From assembly GCF_900103975.1 (NCBI RefSeq), contig NZ_FNIR01000016.1, positions 19,408 to 83,407 on the forward strand: DNA of 64,000 nucleotides, given 5' to 3'. The DNA is from Klenkia soli (lineage in GTDB: Bacteria > Actinomycetota > Actinomycetes > Mycobacteriales > Geodermatophilaceae). The translations under genes were made by a program, and so were the position numbers. Under the pieces are notes generated by a model that saw only the letters and a program-made list of their open reading frames with translations, made no database searches and was not told the origin of the DNA. The first letter of the stretch is position 1, and each line of letters starts with the position of its first letter. Below are positions 60,017 through 64,000 of the stretch, one piece after another.

Positions 60017-61234
60017 ATGGGACGGTCGCTGCGCATCGCACTGCTGTCCTACCGCTCCAAGCCGCACAGCGGCGGGCAGGGCGTCTACGTGCGGGCGCTG
60101 TCCCGCGAGCTGCGCGAGCTGGGCCACCGCGTCGAGGTGGTCAGCGGGCAGCCCTACCCGGTGCTGGACGACGGCGTCCCCCTCACCGAACTGCCCAGCC
60201 TGGACCTGTACCGCGAACCCGACCCGTTCCGCACCCCGGCCCTGCGGGAGTTCCGCGACTGGATCGACGTCGCCGAGTACGCCGCGATGTGCACCGCCGC
60301 CTTCCCCGAACCGCTCACCTTCTCCCTGCGGGCCGCCCGGTGGCTACGGGGCTCGGGGTTCGACATCGTCCACGACAACCAGTCGCTGGGCTGGGGCCTG
60401 CTGCGCACCGGCCTGCCCACCGTCGCCACCATCCACCACCCGGTGGCCGTCGACCGCGACATCGAGCTGGCCGCGGCCGGGTTCCGCCGCTCGCTGACCC
60501 TGCGCCGCTGGTACGCCTTCACCGGCATGCAGGCCCGCGTCGCCCGTCGGCTGCCGGCGATCACCACCGTCTCGGCGAGCTCGCAGCGGGACATCCAGCG
60601 GTTGATGGGGGTGCCGACCGACCGCGTCGAGGTGATCCCGGTGGGCATCGACCCGTCCGACTTCTCCCCGCCCAGCGGCCCGCGCGACGTCGACCACGTC
60701 GTCGTCACCACCTCCGCCGACGTCCCGCTGAAGGGGCTGGTCCCGCTGCTGGAGGCGATCGCCAAGCTGCGCACCGAGCGCGAGGTGCGGTTGACCGTCG
60801 TCGGCTCGGCGAAAGCCGGTGGCCTGGCGGCCACCGCCGTCGAGCGGCTCTCGCTGGCCGACGCCGTGACGTTCACCGGCCCGCTCCCCCAGGCCGACCT
60901 GGTCGGGTTGCTGCAGCGGGCGACGGCCGCCGTCGTCCCCTCCTTGTACGAGGGGTTCTCGCTGCCGGCGATCGAGGCCATGGCGTGCGCGACACCGCTG
61001 GTGACCACGGACGCCGGCGCGCTCCCCGAGGTGGTCGGCTCGCACGCCGCGGTGCAAGTGCCTGCGGGGGACGTCGACCGGCTGGCCGGGGCCCTCGCGC
61101 TCGTCCTGGACCACCGGGGTCTGCAGGAGCAGCTCGGCCGGGCCGGGCGCACCCGGGTGCTGGAGAACTTCACCTGGCGGTCGACCGCCGTCCGGACCGC
61201 CGACTGGTACGAGCAGGTGCTGGACGCGTGCTGA
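60017..61234 (+). CDS. GT4-family glycosyltransferase
   Basis: A 405-residue GT-B retaining glycosyltransferase without membrane helices. The N-terminal domain opens LRIALLSYRSKPHSGGQGVY with the glycine loop, and HDNQSLGWGLL and TIHHPVAVDRDIE follow. The C-terminal donor-binding domain has PVGIDPSDFSPP, VVPSLYEGFSLPAIEAMA (the E..FGLP..EA-type motif) and TTDAGALPEVVG. The acceptor is unknown. It is the first gene of an operon of four and overlaps the methyltransferase start by 7 nt. Confidence 0.88.
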   Translation: MGRSLRIALLSYRSKPHSGGQGVYVRALSRELRELGHRVEVVSGQPYPVLDDGVPLTELPSLDLYREPDPFRTPALREFRDWIDVAEYAAMCTAAFPEPLTFSLRAARWLRGSGFDIVHDNQSLGWGLLRTGLPTVATIHHPVAVDRDIELAAAGFRRSLTLRRWYAFTGMQARVARRLPAITTVSASSQRDIQRLMGVPTDRVEVIPVGIDPSDFSPPSGPRDVDHVVVTTSADVPLKGLVPLLEAIAKLRTEREVRLTVVGSAKAGGLAATAVERLSLADAVTFTGPLPQADLVGLLQRATAAVVPSLYEGFSLPAIEAMACATPLVTTDAGALPEVVGSHAAVQVPAGDVDRLAGALALVLDHRGLQEQLGRAGRTRVLENFTWRSTAVRTADWYEQVLDAC

Positions 61235-61941
61235 CGATCGACTACGACCAACTCGACGTCCGGGCCGGGCACACCGTGCTGGACCTGGGCTGCGGCGAGG
61301 GCCGGCACGCCTTCGAGGCCTACCGCCGGGGCGCCTCCGTCGTCGCCGTCGACTGGGGCACCGACGAGGTGCGCACGACGCAGACCTGGCTCGGCGCGAT
61401 CGAGGCCGCCGGCGAGGCGCCGGTGGGGGCCTCGGCGACGGCGGTGCGGGGCGACCTGCTGCACCTCCCGGTGCCGTCCGGGTCGGTGGACCGGGTGATC
61501 GCCTCGGAGGTGCTCGAGCACATCCCCGACGACGCGACCGCGTTCGCCGAGATCGCCCGGGTGCTCAAGCCCGGCGGGCGGGTCGCCGTCACCGTGCCCC
61601 GGTTCGGCCCCGAGGCCGTGTGCTGGGCGCTGTCGGACGACTACCACGCGAACGAGGGCGGCCACATCCGCATCTACCGGCAGACCGAGGTGCGGGCCCG
61701 GCTCGCCGCGGCCGGCCTCGTCCCGGGTGCCAGCCACCACGCGCACTCCCTGCACGCGCCCTACTGGTGGCTCAAGTGCGCCGTCGGCGTCGACCGCAAC
61801 CCTGCGCCCGTGCGGGCCTACCACCGGTTGCTGGTCTGGGACCTGACCACGCGGCCGTGGGTGACCCGGGCGGCCGAGCGGGTGCTGGACCCGCTGATCG
61901 GCAAGAGCCTGGTGGTCTACGCGACCAAGCCCTGGTCGTGA
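61228..61941 (+). CDS. Class I SAM-dependent methyltransferase
   Basis: A 237-residue methyltransferase of the UbiE/Methyltransf_11 type. The SAM-binding motif is TVLDLGCGEGRHAFEAYRRG, followed by VVAVDWGTDEV, IASEVLEHIPDD and VLKPGGRVAVTVPRF. The last about 70 residues (SHHAHSLHAPYWWLKCAVG) form an acceptor-specific extension rich in aromatics. Its GTG lies inside the end of the glycosyltransferase gene and its stop overlaps the next start by 4 nt. Confidence 0.87.
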   Translation: MLTIDYDQLDVRAGHTVLDLGCGEGRHAFEAYRRGASVVAVDWGTDEVRTTQTWLGAIEAAGEAPVGASATAVRGDLLHLPVPSGSVDRVIASEVLEHIPDDATAFAEIARVLKPGGRVAVTVPRFGPEAVCWALSDDYHANEGGHIRIYRQTEVRARLAAAGLVPGASHHAHSLHAPYWWLKCAVGVDRNPAPVRAYHRLLVWDLTTRPWVTRAAERVLDPLIGKSLVVYATKPWS

Positions 61942-62963
61942 CGCTGCTGCCCGAGGTGCCCGGGGTCCTGTCCGGCGACGACGTCGCCGCGACCGTGGCC
62001 GCGATCGCCGCCGAGCAGTCGTCCGACGGGATGCTGCCGTGGTGGCGCGGCGGGGCCCTGGACGCCTGGGACTCCGTCGAGGCGGCCATGGCGCTGACCG
62101 CCGGTGGCCGGCCCGGTGCGGGCGCGGCGGCCCTGGACTGGTTGTGCGCCCGGCAGCTGCCCTCGGGCGGGTTCCCGTCGGAGTGGCGCGAGGGCGCGGT
62201 GACCGCGCCGGGGGTCGAGAGCAACCACGCCGGCTACCTCGCGGTCGGCGCCCTGCACCACGCACTGGTCACGGGGTCCCCCGGTGATCGCTGGTGGGGT
62301 CCGGTCTCGCGGGCGCTGGACCTGGTCTGCCGGATGCAGCTGCCTTCGGGGTCCATCGGCTGGGCGCTGCGCCCGGACGGCACGCCGGACGACGTCGCCC
62401 TGGTCACCGGCTCGTCGTCGCTGCTGCAGGCCCTGCGCTGCGGGTCGTCGCTGGCTGCCCTGGTCGGCGAGGACCGGCCTTCGTGGACGGCGGCGGCCGA
62501 CGCGCTGCAGGCAGCGCTCTGCTCCCGGCCGGACGCGTTCGCCGACCGGGCCCGGTTCTCGATGGACTGGTACTACCCGGTGCTGGGCGGCGCGCTGACC
62601 GGGGCCGCCGCGGTGGACCGGCTGGCCGCCTCGTGGGACACCTTCGTCGTCCCCGGTCTCGGTGCGCGGTGCGTGGCCGACCGGCCGTGGGTGACCGGCG
62701 CGGAGACCTGCGAGCTCGCGATGGCGTTGGCCGTCGCCGGGCAGGTGGACGCCGCCACCGAGCAGCTGGCCGCGATGCAGCACCTGCGGGACGAGGACGG
62801 CGGCTACTGGACCGGCTACGTGTTCGCCGACGACGCGATCTGGCCGGTCGAGCGCACCACCTGGACGGCGGCCGCGGTCGTGCTGGCCGCCGACGCGCTC
62901 AGCGGCGCCACCCCCGGTGCGCAGTTGTTCACCGACCCGGCCGGGCTGCTGACCGAGCGGTGA
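61938..62963 (+). CDS. Alpha/alpha-toroid protein, prenyltransferase/cyclase-like
   Basis: A 341-residue protein with repeated QW-like motifs: EQSSDGMLPWW, RQLPSGGFPSEW, MQLPSGSIGWAL and DEDGGYWTGYVF, each followed by Ala-rich helices. This is the repeat of squalene-hopene cyclases and prenyltransferase beta subunits. The cyclase acid motif DXDD is not seen and no zinc ligands of prenyltransferases are clear, so the reaction is unknown. It overlaps both neighbours by 4 nt, so it works with the glycosyltransferase and methyltransferase. Confidence 0.8.
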   Translation: MTLLPEVPGVLSGDDVAATVAAIAAEQSSDGMLPWWRGGALDAWDSVEAAMALTAGGRPGAGAAALDWLCARQLPSGGFPSEWREGAVTAPGVESNHAGYLAVGALHHALVTGSPGDRWWGPVSRALDLVCRMQLPSGSIGWALRPDGTPDDVALVTGSSSLLQALRCGSSLAALVGEDRPSWTAAADALQAALCSRPDAFADRARFSMDWYYPVLGGALTGAAAVDRLAASWDTFVVPGLGARCVADRPWVTGAETCELAMALAVAGQVDAATEQLAAMQHLRDEDGGYWTGYVFADDAIWPVERTTWTAAAVVLAADALSGATPGAQLFTDPAGLLTER

Positions 62964-63235
62964 GACGGGCCCTCGACTGGTTGCTGCGGGACCGGTCGTC
63001 GACGGACCGGCGATGGGTGGTGGCGCAGTGGCCGAACACCTCGGCGTGGGTGTTCCTGCTGCTCACCGGCCTGGGCCGCGTGGTGGGTGACGCGGCGTGG
63101 GTCTACGTCGGCACCCGGGTGGCGTTGGTGTGGTGGGCGGTCGACGAGCTGGTGCGCGGCGTGAACCCGTTCCGCCGCCTCCTGGGTGCGACCACCCTGG
63201 TGGTCGCCGCGATCGGGGTCGTGCAGCGGTTCTAG
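62960..63235 (+). CDS. Small two-helix membrane protein
   Basis: A 91-residue protein, last in the operon, starting at GTG 62960 within the preceding stop (GTGA). It has two or three hydrophobic stretches (WVFLLLTGLGRVVGDAAWVY, RVALVWWAVDEL, LLGATTLVVAAIGVV) and a basic N-terminus. No family is recognised. It may anchor the cytosolic enzymes of the operon to the membrane. Confidence 0.75.
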   Translation: MRRALDWLLRDRSSTDRRWVVAQWPNTSAWVFLLLTGLGRVVGDAAWVYVGTRVALVWWAVDELVRGVNPFRRLLGATTLVVAAIGVVQRF

Positions 63236-63281
63236 CTGCGACCTCGATCGACCTCACCGGCTGGCCGTGGTGCGGGGCGGC

Positions 63282-63614
63282 TCAGGCGTGGTCGATGCAG
63301 GTGCGGGCCGCCGGGCGGGCCTGCAGCCTCGCCTCGCCGATCGGCAGGCCGCAGACCTCGCAGCGGCCGTAGCTGCCGTCGGCCACCCGGGACACCGCGG
63401 CGTCGAGCTCGGCGAGCCGGGTGCGGGCCTGCTCGAGCACCGAGGCGAGCTGGGCGCGCTCGAACCCGATGGTCTGGCCCTCGGGGTCGTGCTCGTCGTC
63501 GGCGTTGGATCCCCGGGAGGCCTCGACGACTGCCTCGTAGTCGGCGGTGAGCGCCGCGATCTGGGCGCGGGTCTCGGTGCGGACCCGGCAGAGGATCTCC
63601 TCGGGGGCGGTCAT
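63282..63614 (-). CDS. DksA/TraR-type zinc-finger protein
   Basis: A 110-residue protein with a helical coiled-coil part (about 10-75) and a C-terminal finger GRCEVCGLPIGEARLQARP followed by RTCIDHA. The usual fourth cysteine is a histidine, giving a CCCH site. DksA-like proteins enter the RNA polymerase secondary channel, but the acidic tip of DksA is not evident, so a polymerase role is only possible. The GGGAGG directly touches ATG 63614, and a 10-codon ORF ends on it. Confidence 0.83.
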   Translation of the reverse strand: MTAPEEILCRVRTETRAQIAALTADYEAVVEASRGSNADDEHDPEGQTIGFERAQLASVLEQARTRLAELDAAVSRVADGSYGRCEVCGLPIGEARLQARPAARTCIDHA

Positions 63615-63643
63615 CCTCCCATGGTGCCAAGCTGCTCCGACAT
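63611..63643 (-). CDS. Possible 10-residue leader peptide
   Basis: ATG 63643 opens MSEQLGTMGG and stops at TGA 63611-63613, overlapping ATG 63614 of the DksA-like gene by 4 nt (ATGA). CGGGAGGAA lies just upstream. Since the zinc-finger gene has no properly spaced ribosome site of its own, translational coupling through this leader is plausible. Confidence 0.35.
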   Translation of the reverse strand: MSEQLGTMGG

Positions 63644-63710
63644 TTCCTCCCGCCGTTGTGGACAGTCCGCTGACCTGTGCATTCAGGTAGTCGACGGTCG
63701 CGATGTGCGC

Positions 63711-63732
63711 TAGTATTCGTACAGGTGTTCGA
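63711..63732 (+). promoter_or_regulatory. LexA-type SOS box overlapping a -10 element
   Basis: TCGTACAGGTGTTCGA (63717-63732) differs at one base from the actinobacterial LexA consensus core TCGAAC-N4-GTTCGA. The -10-like TAGTAT (63711-63716) directly abuts it, so LexA binding would block transcription of the gene at 63756. Confidence 0.6.
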
Positions 63733-63755
63733 ACTAGGCGCGGAGGTGGTGCACG

Positions 63756-64000
63756 GTGGACCCGGTGGTGGTGGGCACCCGGTTCGGGCTGTCGTTGGGC
63801 ATCGCGCAGGCGGAGGTGTTCGCCTCGGCTGCGGCGAAGGCTGCGGTGCTGGAGGCCGAGCGGGCCGCGCAGGTCGCCGCCGGTGTGCCAGTTGATCTGG
63901 TGCACCGGCCGATGCGGTTGTCCGAGCTGCTGGTCACCTCTGCCACGACCCGGGCCGGGGTGCAGGCGGTGCTGGCCGACGTGGCCGAGGCCCAGGCCGA
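63756..64000 (+). CDS. 5' part of a DUF222/HNH-type gene (partial)
   Basis: The frame from GTG 63756 stays open for 81 codons to the window edge. GGAGG (63741-63745) lies 10 nt upstream. The visible residues (RFGLSLGIAQAEVFASAAAK, HRPMRLSELLVTSATTRAG, VLADVAEAQA) are helical and Ala-rich. The LexA box and this style of N-terminus are typical of actinobacterial DUF222/HNH endonuclease genes, which is an inference, since neither the DUF222 core nor the HNH motif is in the window. Confidence 0.55.
   Translation, partial: MDPVVVGTRFGLSLGIAQAEVFASAAAKAAVLEAERAAQVAAGVPVDLVHRPMRLSELLVTSATTRAGVQAVLADVAEAQA

Overview
The window is about 74% G+C by eye, gene-dense, rich in GTG starts and 4-nt GTGA/ATGA stop-start overlaps, and has no recognisable tRNA, rRNA, IS, prophage or CRISPR. 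The gene set and order (msrB, hemQ-hemY-hemE, DUF3000, RNase D, dxs, RNA methyltransferase, APC permease, two TrkA proteins, DUF3159, OB-fold, DUF3710, dut, DUF4193, suhB, ppgK, principal sigma, sigB, ideR) follow, from memory, the Mycobacterium tuberculosis Rv2674-Rv2711 region. Composition and the extra genes suggest a high-GC actinobacterium of the Geodermatophilaceae type (Blastococcus, Geodermatophilus, Modestobacter); the family-level call is inference.

Layout. 1-6400: a beta-propeller lipoprotein, a CspA cold-shock protein, a large secreted ExeM/NucH-type nuclease, MsrB and an unknown lipoprotein. 6400-12500: the coproporphyrin-dependent heme operon (hemE>hemY>hemQ), DUF3000, and a response regulator overlapping RNase D. 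12600-16600: fadA-fadB beta-oxidation pair behind a palindromic operator, an unknown small protein, a thiamine-binding-like protein and dxs. 18500-25500: a leftward operon of membrane esterase, aminoacyl-phosphatidylglycerol synthase-like protein with a rhomboid-like front half, SGNH lipoprotein and a repeat-containing protein, then a GT39-like glycosyltransferase. 25500-33800: potassium- and nucleotide-related core genes (APC permease, two RCK proteins, dut) with conserved actinobacterial unknowns. 34000-43400: kinase-like protein, LytR_C protein, suhB, ppgK, principal sigma factor, VanW-domain protein, YihY/BrkB protein. 43400-49700: DUF3039/DUF3099, HhH protein, phosphotransferase, an ECF sigma/membrane protein/anchored surface protein/class F sortase module, dtd and sigB. 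49800-60000: channel-like membrane protein, a GNAT-acyl-CoA-synthetase-like acetyltransferase overlapping an AcuC-type deacetylase, IdeR/DtxR regulator, S9 peptidase, DUF4192, two paralogous lipoproteins. 60000-64000: a tight four-gene operon (GT4 glycosyltransferase, methyltransferase, alpha/alpha-toroid protein, small membrane protein), a DksA/TraR-type zinc-finger protein, and the start of a gene with an apparent LexA box.

Regulation visible in the sequence: about fifteen transcription-unit-leading genes have a -10-like hexamer (TANNNT or CAGGAT) ending exactly 6-7 nt before the start codon and no Shine-Dalgarno, the signature of leaderless mRNAs. The best candidates for undescribed biology are the 60017-63235 operon, the sigma/sortase module with a non-LPXTG sorting-signal candidate, the rhomboid-like/aminoacyl-PG-synthase fusion, and a REP-like palindrome that appears to have inserted at the end of the second trkA gene with a 24-bp flanking duplication.
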